Assembly (NCBI RefSeq): GCF_900105125.1
Contig: NZ_LT629750.1
Location: 1,674,001-1,738,000, forward strand
DNA: 64,000 nucleotides
Direction of reading: 5' to 3'
Source: Bradyrhizobium canariense
Lineage (GTDB): Bacteria > Pseudomonadota > Alphaproteobacteria > Rhizobiales > Xanthobacteraceae
Below the pieces are notes generated by a model that worked only from the letters and a program-made list of their open reading frames with translations, was not told where the DNA came from and made no database searches. Numbering within the stretch: the stretch's first letter is position 1; each line of letters starts with the position of its first letter. This document shows, in pieces, positions 52,984 to 62,801 of this stretch. Position numbers and translations under genes: made by a program.

Positions 52984-54861
52984 ATGCTTTCCATTTCAGA
53001 GATATCGATCCGGATCGCCGGGCGGCTGCTGATCGATCATGGCTCCGCGCAGATCACACCCGGCGCACGCGTCGGGTTCGTCGGCCGCAACGGCGTCGGC
53101 AAATCAACGCTGTTTCGCGCGATACGCGGCGAGCTGCCGACCGAAACCGGCAGCATCACCGTCCCGCCACGCTGGCGCATCGGCAGTCTCGCGCAGGAGG
53201 CCCCCGACGGGCCGGAAAGCCTGATCGAGGTCGTGCTGAAGGCCGATCTTGAGCGCGAAGCCCTGCTGCAAGAAGCCGACACCGCGCACGATCCGGCGCG
53301 GATCGCCGACATCCAAACCCGGCTCGTGGATATCGACGCCCATTCCGCCCCTGCCCGTGCCGCCGCGATCCTCTCGGGTCTCGGATTTTCCACCGCCGAT
53401 CAGGCGCGATCCTGTTCTGAATTTTCCGGGGGCTGGCGAATGCGCGTCGCGCTCGCCGCGACGCTGTTTGCCGCTCCCGACCTCCTGCTGCTCGACGAGC
53501 CGACCAACTATCTCGACCTCGAAGGCACGCTATGGCTGGAAGACCATCTTGCAAATTACCCGCGCACGGTGATCGTCATCAGCCATGACCGCGACTTGCT
53601 GGACACTTCGGTCAATCAGATCCTGCACCTCGATCGCGGCAAGCTGACGCTCTACAAGGGCACCTATTCATCGTTCGAGGAACAGCGCGCGACGCGCGAA
53701 ATGCTGGATGCCAAGCACGCCAAGCGGCAGGCCGACGAGCGCAAGCGGCTGCAAGCATTCGTCGACCGCTTCAAGGCCAAGGCCTCGAAAGCCCGCCAGG
53801 CCCAGTCCCGCGTCAAGATGCTGGAGCGGATGAAGCCCGTTACCGCGCTGGTGACACAGGACGTGCGCGAGATTTCATTTCCCGTTCCCGAGAAGATGCT
53901 GTCGCCGCCGATCATCGCGGTCGACAACGTCTCGGTCGGCTATGATCCGAAAAAGCCGGTGCTCAATCGCGTCACATTGCGCATCGACACCGACGATCGC
54001 ATCGCCTTGCTTGGCGCCAACGGCAACGGCAAGTCCACGCTGGTGAAGCTGCTCGCCAGCAAACTGGCGCCGTTCTCCGGACACGTCACGCGCGCGGAAA
54101 AACTATCGGTTGGATATTTCGCGCAGCACCAAGTCGACGAACTCGATCTCGAGGGATCGGTCTACGATCACCTCCGCAGGCTGATGCCCGATGCCCCCGA
54201 AAGCAAGGTGCGCGCGCGAGCCGGCGCGATCGGTTTCTCCGGCAAGGCTGCCGACACCGTCGTCAGGAGCTTGTCGGGCGGCGAAAAGGCGCGGCTACTG
54301 CTGGGGCTCTCGACATTCTTCGGCCCCAACATGATCATTCTCGACGAGCCGACCAACCATCTGGACATCGACAGCCGTGCTGCGCTTGCCGAGGCGATCA
54401 ACGAATTTCCCGGCGCAGTCATCATGGTCTCCCATGACCGCTATCTGATCGAAGCCTGCGCCGACCGATTGTGGGTTGTCGCCGACCAGGCCGTCACAAC
54501 CTATGACGGCGACCTCGACGATTACCGGCGCATGATATTGTCGGCACGCGGCATGCGGACGAGTTCGCGCGATCGCGGCGGCAACGAACGCGACAATGGC
54601 GGCGATAAACCTCAGCGCGGCAAGGCCGAGAAGCGGACGCCGCTAAAACAGCGGATTTCACAGGCCGAGGCCGAGATCGCGCGCATCAGCAACATCATCG
54701 CCAAGATCGATACCGCACTGGCGCTACCGGATTTGTTCACGCGCGATCCGAAACAGGCGGCCCAGCTCAGCAAGGCGCGCGCCGGCGCCGCTAGCGCCCT
54801 GGCGCGCGCCGAGGAAGAATGGCTGGAGGCCAGTTCGCAGTATGGCGAAGCGGCTGGCTAG
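52984..54861 (+). CDS. ABC-F family ATPase (Uup-like)
   Basis: 625 residues, two ABC domains in one soluble chain. First domain: Walker A GRNGVGKST, signature EFSGGWRMRVALAAT, Walker B LLLDEPTNYLD. A basic linker (KHAKRQADERKRLQAFVDRF) precedes the second: GANGNGKST, SLSGGEKARLLLGL, IILDEPTNHLD. A C-terminal charged, coiled extension (about 530-625: RGKAEKRTPLKQRISQAEAE onward) is like the DNA-/ribosome-contacting tail of Uup. Probably relieves ribosome stalls. Second ABC-F gene in this window (see 1284-2906). Confidence 0.92.
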   Translation: MLSISEISIRIAGRLLIDHGSAQITPGARVGFVGRNGVGKSTLFRAIRGELPTETGSITVPPRWRIGSLAQEAPDGPESLIEVVLKADLEREALLQEADTAHDPARIADIQTRLVDIDAHSAPARAAAILSGLGFSTADQARSCSEFSGGWRMRVALAATLFAAPDLLLLDEPTNYLDLEGTLWLEDHLANYPRTVIVISHDRDLLDTSVNQILHLDRGKLTLYKGTYSSFEEQRATREMLDAKHAKRQADERKRLQAFVDRFKAKASKARQAQSRVKMLERMKPVTALVTQDVREISFPVPEKMLSPPIIAVDNVSVGYDPKKPVLNRVTLRIDTDDRIALLGANGNGKSTLVKLLASKLAPFSGHVTRAEKLSVGYFAQHQVDELDLEGSVYDHLRRLMPDAPESKVRARAGAIGFSGKAADTVVRSLSGGEKARLLLGLSTFFGPNMIILDEPTNHLDIDSRAALAEAINEFPGAVIMVSHDRYLIEACADRLWVVADQAVTTYDGDLDDYRRMILSARGMRTSSRDRGGNERDNGGDKPQRGKAEKRTPLKQRISQAEAEIARISNIIAKIDTALALPDLFTRDPKQAAQLSKARAGAASALARAEEEWLEASSQYGEAAG

Positions 54862-54963
54862 CTGATTTTGGTTCGATCGGGGAATCCAGTTCGAGGCGAA
54901 AGACGCAGAGCCTCGGCTTTCAATCACAACCGGACCTATTCCAACTCCCTGGCGGCGAAGCGA

Positions 54964-55542
54964 TCAGGTCGCCGCCGGTTTCTTCTTCACCTTGGATTTT
55001 GCGGTCTTCGGCTTTGGCGCAGCCGCGGGCTCTTCGCCACGTTCGACCGAGGTCAGGCGCCCGCCGGTGAACGTATAGATTCCGGGGCGCGGTCCCTGCG
55101 TGTAGGTGACAACAGCCAGACGATCGCCACGTGGATTGTTGGAGATATTGACGCTGCCCGGCGCACCTATGCCGCGCACGACATCGCATTCAGTGTGCCC
55201 AAGCGCGACGGTGCCCGTTACCGCCGGAGGCGGCGGTGAGCCGGCTGCGCCTTCCGTCAGCGCGTTGGCGTCCGAAGGCCCGGCCGGCGGCGTCATTCCC
55301 GGGCAAAGTCCGTCGGCACTGACCAAATCTTCTGCCGTGACCGGCTTATTAGGGGTGAGCGGTGGCGTTTCGATCGAAACATTCTGGATCGAGAGCCTTC
55401 CGGTCCGCGAAAACCATTCCGCATCCTTCGACAGAAGATCGGACGAGAACATATCGCCCACGCTACCGCTTGCGCAGCCCGTGATGAGGGGCGCAAACAG
55501 AAGCAAAGCCAACAGCTGCTTTCGATGAGAATTGTCTCGCAC
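54964..55542 (-). CDS. Outer-membrane or inner-membrane lipoprotein, conserved hypothetical
   Basis: 192 residues from a GTG start. Lipobox LITGCASG places the modified Cys at about residue 23. The mature region: IQNVSIETPPLTPNKPVTAE, then DLVSADGLCPGM, a Pro/Gly linker, and VALGHTECDVVRGIGAPGSV, TYTQGPRPGIYTFTGGRLTS. The last part resembles the SmpA/OmlA-like small fold in shape only. The C-terminal tail is Lys/Ala-rich. No named family. Confidence 0.75.
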   Translation of the reverse strand: MRDNSHRKQLLALLLFAPLITGCASGSVGDMFSSDLLSKDAEWFSRTGRLSIQNVSIETPPLTPNKPVTAEDLVSADGLCPGMTPPAGPSDANALTEGAAGSPPPPAVTGTVALGHTECDVVRGIGAPGSVNISNNPRGDRLAVVTYTQGPRPGIYTFTGGRLTSVERGEEPAAAPKPKTAKSKVKKKPAAT

Positions 55543-55663
55543 GATGAACTAGCTTCCTACCCCGCACTAAACGGCTGTCCCACCATCACTTTGCGGCACC
55601 ACCGTGGCTGCGGCCACCCGCCGCCCCCGGAAACCACAGATTATCATTAACTGGCGCGGATCG

Positions 55664-56116
55664 CTATTGCCGCCGCTGCCAGCGGCCCCGCTCGTCGGCC
55701 TGCCAGTATGTGACTTCAAAGCCTCGCGTTTTGCAATCGGTCCAGGCGCTGCGCGCCGCCGCCAGCGCATCGCTGTCGTCGCCGTTAAAGACCAGCACCA
55801 GCCGCTCGTAGGCGTCCGAATCGGCAGGCAAAGCCGCGTTGTCGACCAGGAACCTGACATTGGCGCGGTTCGGATTGCCTCCCTCCGCGATCAGCACGAT
55901 CGGCTGATCCGACGCATCGCCCACACGCCAAGTGGCGTGCGGCAAAAACGAATCGTCACGATAGGTCCACAAATGAGCGTCGAGCGCGTCGGCGCGCTCC
56001 TCCGATGTCGACTGCACCACCACCCGCCAGCCGCGCTCCAGCGATTTTTCGAGCAGAGGCGGCAAGACGTTCTCGAGCGTCATGTCCTGCAGATGGTAGA
56101 ATAGAACTTCCGTCAT
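55664..56116 (-). CDS. holC: DNA polymerase III subunit chi
   Basis: 150 residues. Marks: VLFYHLQDMTLENVLPPLLE, SLERGWRVVVQSTSEERADA, LDAHLWTYRDDSFLPHATW, and the C-terminal LVFNGDDSDALAAARSAWTD. Chi joins the clamp loader (via psi) to single-strand binding protein. It follows pepA by 10 bases, the pairing commonly seen in proteobacteria. Confidence 0.93.
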   Translation of the reverse strand: MTEVLFYHLQDMTLENVLPPLLEKSLERGWRVVVQSTSEERADALDAHLWTYRDDSFLPHATWRVGDASDQPIVLIAEGGNPNRANVRFLVDNAALPADSDAYERLVLVFNGDDSDALAAARSAWTDCKTRGFEVTYWQADERGRWQRRQ

Positions 56117-56126
56117 CGGATTTTAG

Positions 56127-57632
56127 CTATTTTTTGGCTTCGTAATACTCCGCGACCAGCCGCTCGAGCAGGCGAACGCCGTAACCCGAACCCCAGCTGT
56201 GATTGATTTCCGTTTTCGGCGCGCCCATTGCGGTTCCCGCGATGTCGAGATGCGCCCAGGGGGTGTCATCGACGAAACGCTGCAGAAACTGCGCGGCGGT
56301 GATCGAGCCGCCGTTCCGGCTGCCGCCGGTGTTCTTCACATCGGCGAATTGTGAATCGATCTGCTTGTCGTATTCCGGACCGAGCGGCATGCGCCAGACC
56401 CTTTCCCCCGTCGCCATTCCGACCTGCATCAGCCGTTCGGCCAATTCGTCGTTGTTGGAGAACAATCCGGCGTATTCGGTGCCGAGCGCCACAAGGATCG
56501 CGCCGGTCAGGGTTGCCAGATCGACCATGAATTTCGGCTTGAACTTCTTTGCCACATACCAGAGCAGGTCTGCCAATACGAGCCGGCCCTCGGCATCGGT
56601 GTTGATGATCTCGATGGTCTGGCCGGACATCGAGGTCACGATGTCGCCCGGACGCTGCGCGTTGCCGTCAGGCATGTTCTCGACAAGGCCGATGGCGCCG
56701 ACCGCATTGACCTTCGCCTTGCGCGCGGCGAGCGCATGCATCAGCCCCACGACGCAGGCGGCGCCGCCCATGTCGCCCTTCATGTCTTCCATGCTGCCCG
56801 CGGGTTTGATCGATATGCCGCCGGTATCGAAACAGACGCCCTTGCCGACAAAAGCCACCGGCTGTTCGCCACGCTTGCCGCCGTTCCAGCGCATGATCAC
56901 GGTCCGGCCGGGTTGCGTCGAGCCCTGGGCGACGCCGAGCAACGCGCCCATTCCGAGTTTCGTCATGGCCTTGACATCAAGCACCTCGACATCGACGCCG
57001 AGTTTGCGCAGCTGAGCCGCGCGACGCGCGAACTCCACGGGATAGAGCACATTCGGCGGTTCGTTGACGAGTTCGCGCGCGATGATCACGCCGTCGACAA
57101 TGTGCGCATCGGGAGCGAAGGCCTTGCGCGCGGCTGCGACATCATCAACGGCCACCGAGATGTCAGCGCGCAATGCAGCGTCCTCGCCGTCCTTCTTTTT
57201 GGTCTTGTAGCGGTCGAACTTGTAGGCGCGCAGCCGCAGGCCTGCGGCGATCGCGGCCGCCTGCCCGGGCTTCATGGCGCCATCGGGCAGATCCGCGACA
57301 ATCGTCACGGCATCGCCGCCGGCGCGCAATTTCCCCGCGATCGCCCCGCCCAGCTTGAGAAAATCATTGTCCTTGATCGCCGATAGCTTGCCGATGCCGA
57401 TCACGATCAGGCGCGCGGCTTTCAGGCCCTCGGGCGCCAGAATATCGAGCGCGGATCCACTCTTTCCCTTGAACTGGTTGGTGGCGGCGGCGCGCCCGAC
57501 CAGATCTGCGGCCGAGCCCAGCGCCTTGCGGGCTGCGGCGCCGAATTTCAACGTGTCGTCGCAGAACACGACGAGAATGCCACGCGAAGCAGCGGAAAAC
57601 GGAACGAAGCCGACCTTGACGGCGTCGGACAT
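56127..57632 (-). CDS. pepA: Leucyl aminopeptidase (M17)
   Basis: 501 residues from ATG 57632. The frame extends five codons upstream, but that TTGGAGGA is plainly the ribosome site. M17 marks: [20 protein letters not shown] (Lys/Asp metal and catalytic), [19 protein letters not shown], and the signature [15 protein letters not shown] two-zinc, hexameric cytoplasmic enzyme that removes N-terminal residues and may also bind DNA as in E. coli. Upstream of holC, likely one operon. Confidence 0.96.
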   Translation of the reverse strand: MSDAVKVGFVPFSAASRGILVVFCDDTLKFGAAARKALGSAADLVGRAAATNQFKGKSGSALDILAPEGLKAARLIVIGIGKLSAIKDNDFLKLGGAIAGKLRAGGDAVTIVADLPDGAMKPGQAAAIAAGLRLRAYKFDRYKTKKKDGEDAALRADISVAVDDVAAARKAFAPDAHIVDGVIIARELVNEPPNVLYPVEFARRAAQLRKLGVDVEVLDVKAMTKLGMGALLGVAQGSTQPGRTVIMRWNGGKRGEQPVAFVGKGVCFDTGGISIKPAGSMEDMKGDMGGAACVVGLMHALAARKAKVNAVGAIGLVENMPDGNAQRPGDIVTSMSGQTIEIINTDAEGRLVLADLLWYVAKKFKPKFMVDLATLTGAILVALGTEYAGLFSNNDELAERLMQVGMATGERVWRMPLGPEYDKQIDSQFADVKNTGGSRNGGSITAAQFLQRFVDDTPWAHLDIAGTAMGAPKTEINHSWGSGYGVRLLERLVAEYYEAKK

Positions 57633-57967
57633 GGGCGAATCCTCCAAAAATCAGGGCTGTAACCGGGTCAGGGACCCGATCGATGTTCTCTTTGGCTGTG
57701 CGGTACATCCGTCAAGAGCACGTTCCAGGGCACTATGGCCTGCGAGCTGCTGCACTGCCAAGCGCCGCCGTGGCCGCAGGGCCACATAACATGAATTATT
57801 AACCATATCCTAGGGGTGCCATGGCTCAGCCATTTTGTTGACAGATCAAAGGGATGCTAATGAGAGATGTGGGCCGGCTGGAAGATGCCGGCGACCAAGG
57901 GGATCCTGACTTCAGGATTGGTCGCCAGCTATAATTCCAGCACGCAAGGCGGGATCGTGCGGTAACG
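57633..57967. other. Divergent pepA-lptF intergenic region
   Basis: 335 bases without a convincing gene. A 24-codon frame near 57859 has no support. It holds the candidate lptF promoter at 57906-57935 and a TTGACA at about 57839. Confidence 0.4.
57906..57935 (+). promoter_or_regulatory. Candidate sigma-70 promoter of the lptF operon
   Basis: CTGACT (57906-57911) and a perfect TATAAT (57930-57935) with an 18-base spacer, 32 bases ahead of the lptF start. The -35 is weak, the -10 consensus exact. Confidence 0.45.
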
Positions 57968-59134
57968 ATGGGGTCGATCGACAAGTATATTTTCCGCACG
58001 ACGCTTGCGTCGTTTGCGGTGGTTCTGATCAGCCTGACCGGGGTAATCTGGATCACCCAGGCCCTGCGCGGTATCGACCTGATGACCAGCCAGGGCCAGA
58101 CCATTCTGACCTTTCTCGGCATCACGAGTCTTGTGATTCCGGCGCTGGTCCTGATCATCGCCCCGATCGCGCTGATGATCTCGATTTCCCACACCCTTAA
58201 CAAGCTGGCGACCGACTCCGAAATCATCGTGATGAATGCGGCGGGCTTTTCGCCGTTCCGGCTGTTCCGTCCGTTCGTCTACGCGACCTGCGTGGTGGCG
58301 GTCATGGTTGCTTTTATCGCCGCCTATCTCGCCCCCGATGGCATGCGCCGAATCAAGCAATGGGACGCCGACATCACCGCTGATGTCCTCACCAACATCC
58401 TGCAGCCGGGCCGATTCGCCCAGCTCGACCAGAACCTGACCATCCGTATCCGGGAGCGAAAGCCAGGTGGTCTGCTCGCCGGCATCTTCGTCGACGACCG
58501 TCGCGATCCGAAGGAGCGAGTCACCATCGTCGCCGATCATGGAACGGTCATGAAGAACGAGGGCGGCTCGTTTCTGATTCTAGAGGATGGAAATCTCGAA
58601 CGCTTCGAGGTCGACAAGCGTGATCCGGCACTGGTGGCGTTCGCCCGCTACGCCTTTGACATGTCGAAATTCTCTCAAGGCCACGACGTCACGCTCGGCA
58701 TTCGCGAACGCTATCTCTGGGAGTTGCTCGATCCGAAGGAAGACGATCCGATCTATACGCAGATCCCCGGACAGTTTCGCGCCGAGCTGCATGATCGCTT
58801 CATGGCACCGATTTATCCCTTTGCGTTTGCAGCCCTGACTTTCGCTTTTCTCGGTACGCCGCGCACCACACGCCAGAGCCGCAACTTCTCCATCGGCGGT
58901 TCTATCCTTGCCGTGTTCGGTCTGCGCATGGTGGGATTCGCCTGCTCCGTCATGGCCGTGAAAACGCCGCTGGCCGTGCTCGTTCAATACCTTATGCTGG
59001 TGGCGGGAATCGGTGTCGGCGTGTGGATCATTATCGCGGGCCTTGTCATCGAACCTCCCGCCGCGCTGCTGGAGGCGATCAACAAATCCAACGCGCGCCT
59101 GCTTCGGCTTTTTGGACGACCGGCCACCGCATGA
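57968..59134 (+). CDS. lptF: LPS export ABC transporter permease LptF
   Basis: 388 residues, YjgP/YjgQ family. Six membrane helices in two triplets flank a large periplasmic beta-jellyroll (about 135-265). Marks: SIDKYIFRTTLASFAVVLIS, LVIPALVLIIAPIALMISIS, DSEIIVMNAAGFSPFRLFRP (cytoplasmic coupling helix that meets LptB) and RFMAPIYPFAFAALTFAFLG. With LptG and LptB it extracts lipopolysaccharide from the inner membrane. Overlaps lptG by four bases (ATGA). Confidence 0.95.
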   Translation: MGSIDKYIFRTTLASFAVVLISLTGVIWITQALRGIDLMTSQGQTILTFLGITSLVIPALVLIIAPIALMISISHTLNKLATDSEIIVMNAAGFSPFRLFRPFVYATCVVAVMVAFIAAYLAPDGMRRIKQWDADITADVLTNILQPGRFAQLDQNLTIRIRERKPGGLLAGIFVDDRRDPKERVTIVADHGTVMKNEGGSFLILEDGNLERFEVDKRDPALVAFARYAFDMSKFSQGHDVTLGIRERYLWELLDPKEDDPIYTQIPGQFRAELHDRFMAPIYPFAFAALTFAFLGTPRTTRQSRNFSIGGSILAVFGLRMVGFACSVMAVKTPLAVLVQYLMLVAGIGVGVWIIIAGLVIEPPAALLEAINKSNARLLRLFGRPATA

Positions 59135-60228
59135 GCATGATGACCAACACCCTCGGCCGCTATTTTGCCGGCCGTTTCGTGATCTCGGCGCTCGGCGTGT
59201 TTGCCAGCATCTTCGTGCTTCTGGTGCTGGTCGATTACATCGAAATGGTCAGGAAGACATCAGGCCTGGTTTCGGCATCCGCGGTCACAGTCGCGGAAAC
59301 ATCGTTGTTTCGCGTGCCGCAATTGCTCGAAAAGCTGATGCCATTCTGCGTCCTGATCGGGGCGATGACATGCTATCTGGCGCTTTCGCGACGCCTGGAG
59401 CTTGTGGTGGCGCGCGCCGCCGGCGTTTCCGCCTGGCAATTCATCGCGCCGGCGCTGGCAAGCGCGATCCTACTCGGAGTCCTGGCAACCACGGCCTACA
59501 ACCCGATGTCTGCCGAGTTGCGCGAAATCTCCAAGCAGATGGAGGCCGAGCTGTTCGGCTCGACGCCCGGAGCCGGCATCCAGGACGCCGCCGGCTTCTG
59601 GATCAATCAGGTGAACAATGATGGCCAGGCCATTATCAACGCCGCCCGCAGCGAGCAGCAGGGTGTGCGGCTGACCGGGCTGACCGTGTTCACATTCGAC
59701 ACCAACAACCAGTTCAAGGAGCGAATCGAAGCGCGCGAAGCGACGCTCGAGGAAGGGCACTGGCTGTTCAAATCCGTGCGGCGATATTCACTCAACGCCC
59801 CTCCGATCGACCAGGACAGCTACGTCCTGCCGACCAGCCTGACCCCGGCCCAGGTCCGCAACAGCTTCTCCACGCCGGAGACTGTGTCTTTTTGGCAACT
59901 CCCGGGCTATATCCGGTCTTCCGAGAGCTCCGGATTTGCGACGGCCGGCTACCGGTTGCAGTACCACAAGCTCATCGCACAGCCTTTTTTGCTGGCTGCA
60001 ATGGTGATGTTGGCCGCCTCCGTGAGCTTGCGCTTCTTCCGTTTCGGCGGCGTGCAAAAGATGGTTTTGAGTGGCGTGGGCGCGGGCTTTCTGCTCTACG
60101 TTCTCTCGAAAGTAACCGAGGATTTGAGCAAGGCTGAGTTGATGCATCCGATCGCTGCGGCGTGGTTGCCCGTCTGCGTGGGCGGCCTCACCGGCTTTTT
60201 GGCCTTGCTGTATCAGGAGGACGGGTAG
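59131..60228 (+). CDS. lptG: LPS export ABC transporter permease LptG
   Basis: 365 residues from ATG 59131 (ATGA overlap with lptF). Same six-helix/jellyroll plan: LGRYFAGRFVISALGVFASI, LMPFCVLIGAMTCYLALSRR, ELVVARAAGVSAWQFIAPAL (coupling helix) and MVMLAASVSLRFFRFGGVQK. Partner of LptF in the inner-membrane LPS extractor. Its TAG shares the G with the GTG of lptD (TAGTG). Confidence 0.95.
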   Translation: MSMMTNTLGRYFAGRFVISALGVFASIFVLLVLVDYIEMVRKTSGLVSASAVTVAETSLFRVPQLLEKLMPFCVLIGAMTCYLALSRRLELVVARAAGVSAWQFIAPALASAILLGVLATTAYNPMSAELREISKQMEAELFGSTPGAGIQDAAGFWINQVNNDGQAIINAARSEQQGVRLTGLTVFTFDTNNQFKERIEAREATLEEGHWLFKSVRRYSLNAPPIDQDSYVLPTSLTPAQVRNSFSTPETVSFWQLPGYIRSSESSGFATAGYRLQYHKLIAQPFLLAAMVMLAASVSLRFFRFGGVQKMVLSGVGAGFLLYVLSKVTEDLSKAELMHPIAAAWLPVCVGGLTGFLALLYQEDG

Positions 60229-62723
60229 TGGCCAGCGTCGCCGCCCGCCAGAGAAGGTCGCCTGTGTTCGGGCGGCGCACCCCGGTGCGCCGCCATCGCA
60301 GCCGCTTGGCCGTCATCAGCAGGCACATTCTTGCTCTCGTTGTCGGGTTGATCATTGCCAACGCGTTCGGCGTTGCCTTGATTACGCCTGCTTCCGCGCA
60401 ATACAGCTACAATCCAGTTCCGCCACGGCCGAAACCGCCGCGCCCTCCGAGCGACGGGCAGATGCTGGTCCAGGCGGTCGAGGTGGACTACGACTACAAC
60501 AACTCGCGCGTGTCGGCGGTCGGCAATGTGCAGATGTTCTACAACGGGACAAGCGTCGAGGCCGACAAGGTCATCTACGACCAGAAGACCAAGCGGCTTC
60601 ACGCCGAAGGCAATGTCCGCATGACCGATGCGGACGGCAAAATCACCTACGCCAATATTATGGATCTGAGCGACGACTACCGCGATGGTTTCGTCGATTC
60701 GTTGCGGGCCGATACGGCCGACCACACGCGAATGGCCGCGACGCGCGCCGACCGCAGCAGCGGCAACTACACGGTCTTCCAGAACGGCGTCTATACGGCC
60801 TGCGAACCTTGCAAAGATGATCCGAAGAAGCCGCCTCTGTGGCAGGTCAAGGGCGCGCGCATCATTCACGATCAGAATGAGAAGATGCTCTACTTCGAGA
60901 ACGCCCAGCTGGAGTTCTTCGGCGTTCCGATGGCGTATATGCCGTATTTTTCAACGCCCGATCCGACCGTGAAACGCAAGACCGGCTTCCTGATGCCGGC
61001 CTTCACTTCGTACACGGCCTTTGGATATGGCGTCGAAGTTCCGTTCTACTGGGCGATTGCTCCGGACTATGACGCGACCTTCAGTCCGCGCTTTACGACC
61101 AACCAGGGCGTGTTGTTGCAGGCCGAATTCCGTCAGCGCCTGATGAACGGCTCGTATCAGATCCGCGCCTATGGCATCGACCAGACCGATCCGAACGCCT
61201 TCGTAGGCCAGCCCGGCGACCGCCAGTTCCGCGGCGGCGTCGAAACCAAGGGCCAGTTTGCGCTCAACGACAAGTGGGTCTGGGGCTGGGACGGCGTCCT
61301 GCTCTCCGACTATTACTTCATGTCCGACTACCGGCTGGCCCAGTACAAGGATCCGCTGGGCTCATTCCTGAACCTGCCGACCGATGCCGTCTCGCAGCTT
61401 TACCTGACCGGCGTCGGCAATCGCAGCTATTTCGATGCGCGCACGATCTATTATCTCAGCTTTTCGGGTAATCAGAGCCAGGTGCCGGTCGTGGCGCCGG
61501 TTATCGATTATTCGAACGTGATCAACCACTCGGTGCTCGGCGGAGAGGTCAGCTACAAGACGAACTTCACCAACCTGACGCGTGAAACCGCGGCATTCGA
61601 TCCGACGAATGCATCCGCTTTGGCCAACGGGTCTTGCCTACCGACATCAGCCGATCCGGCCGCCACCATCAACAGGGCAAATTGCCTGCTTCGAGGCATG
61701 CCTGGTACCTATGCGCGATTGACGGGTGAAGTGGATTGGCGCCGCTCGTTTACCGATTCCTGGGGCGAGATCTGGACGCCGTTTGCGAGCCTCCGAGCCG
61801 ATGCCATCGATGATTCGGTGACCAACCAGCCGGGCGTTTCGAACTTCCTCCCGACCGGTGAGAACCAAGCGTTGCGCGTGATGCCGACGATCGGCCTCGA
61901 ATATCGCTACCCCTTCATCAACGTCCAGCCATGGGGTTCCACGACGATCGAACCGATTGCGCAGGTCATTATTCGTCCCAATGAGCCCTACGCGGGTCAG
62001 CTTCCCAACGAAGACGCGCAGAGCATGACCTTTGACACCAGCAACCTGTTCAGTGTCGACAAGTTCTCCGGCTATGACCGCGTTGAAGGCGGCGGCCGCG
62101 CCAACGTCGGCGCGCAAATAACCACGCAATTCGACCGTGGCGGCTCCGTCGTTGCGGTGTTCGGACAATCCTACCAGTTGTTCGGCTTGAATTCGTTCGC
62201 TGTGGCCGATGCTACCAATACCGGCATAGACTCCGGTCTGGACAAGCCGGCATCGGATTATGTCGCGAGCCTCGCCTATTCACCCAACAGGACTTACACG
62301 TTTACGACGCGTGCGCGGTTCGACGAGGCCACCGGAGAGGTCAACCGTTTCGAGGCTGAGGGCAAAGCCAACTTCGACCGCTGGTCGGTCAGTCTGCTCT
62401 ATGGCGACTATGCCGCTGAGCCGGAGATCGGATATCTGACCCGCCGCGAAGGCGTTCTCGCCAGTGGTACGGTCAAGGTGGCGGCCAACTGGGTGGTGAC
62501 CGGAGCGGCCCGATGGGATCTTGTCGCGAACCAGATCAATCAATACGTGATCGGCGCGGGCTATGTGGACGACTGCTTTGTGCTGGGAGTGAATTACGTC
62601 ACGTCCTACTCCTACGCTGCCGGCAATACCCCGCCAACGCTCAACCACACCTTCATGCTGCAACTCGGTTTACGGACCATCGCTCAAACCTCCACGTCGG
62701 CGGGCGGCGGGCAGATTCAGTAG
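60228..62723 (+). CDS. lptD: LPS-assembly outer-membrane protein LptD
   Basis: 831 residues from GTG 60228, with AGGAGG 6-11 bases upstream at the end of lptG. A positively charged N-terminus (RQRRSPVFGRRTPVRRHRSR) precedes a signal helix (ILALVVGLIIANAFGVALIT) ending ASAQ. An OstA/LptA-like beta-jellyroll (about 80-230: VEVDYDYNNSRVSAVGNVQM, DQKTKRLHAEGNVRMTDADG) and a 26-strand barrel (LPS-assembly C-terminal, FYWAIAPDYDATFSPRFTTN) follow. It inserts LPS in the outer leaflet with LptE. Cys residues suitable for disulfides are present. Confidence 0.94.
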   Translation: MASVAARQRRSPVFGRRTPVRRHRSRLAVISRHILALVVGLIIANAFGVALITPASAQYSYNPVPPRPKPPRPPSDGQMLVQAVEVDYDYNNSRVSAVGNVQMFYNGTSVEADKVIYDQKTKRLHAEGNVRMTDADGKITYANIMDLSDDYRDGFVDSLRADTADHTRMAATRADRSSGNYTVFQNGVYTACEPCKDDPKKPPLWQVKGARIIHDQNEKMLYFENAQLEFFGVPMAYMPYFSTPDPTVKRKTGFLMPAFTSYTAFGYGVEVPFYWAIAPDYDATFSPRFTTNQGVLLQAEFRQRLMNGSYQIRAYGIDQTDPNAFVGQPGDRQFRGGVETKGQFALNDKWVWGWDGVLLSDYYFMSDYRLAQYKDPLGSFLNLPTDAVSQLYLTGVGNRSYFDARTIYYLSFSGNQSQVPVVAPVIDYSNVINHSVLGGEVSYKTNFTNLTRETAAFDPTNASALANGSCLPTSADPAATINRANCLLRGMPGTYARLTGEVDWRRSFTDSWGEIWTPFASLRADAIDDSVTNQPGVSNFLPTGENQALRVMPTIGLEYRYPFINVQPWGSTTIEPIAQVIIRPNEPYAGQLPNEDAQSMTFDTSNLFSVDKFSGYDRVEGGGRANVGAQITTQFDRGGSVVAVFGQSYQLFGLNSFAVADATNTGIDSGLDKPASDYVASLAYSPNRTYTFTTRARFDEATGEVNRFEAEGKANFDRWSVSLLYGDYAAEPEIGYLTRREGVLASGTVKVAANWVVTGAARWDLVANQINQYVIGAGYVDDCFVLGVNYVTSYSYAAGNTPPTLNHTFMLQLGLRTIAQTSTSAGGGQIQ

Positions 62724-62801
62724 AACCGGCTTCGGTACATGGGCGGCCGGCAAATTGCCGGCGTTCCCCGAACCCCATTCGAATCGATTGACATAGCGAC
62801 G

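Noticed and set aside
57859..57933. 24-codon frame (MRDVGRLEDAGDQGDPDFRI...) before lptF
   Set aside because: It overlaps the candidate lptF promoter and has a weak ribosome site; probably chance.
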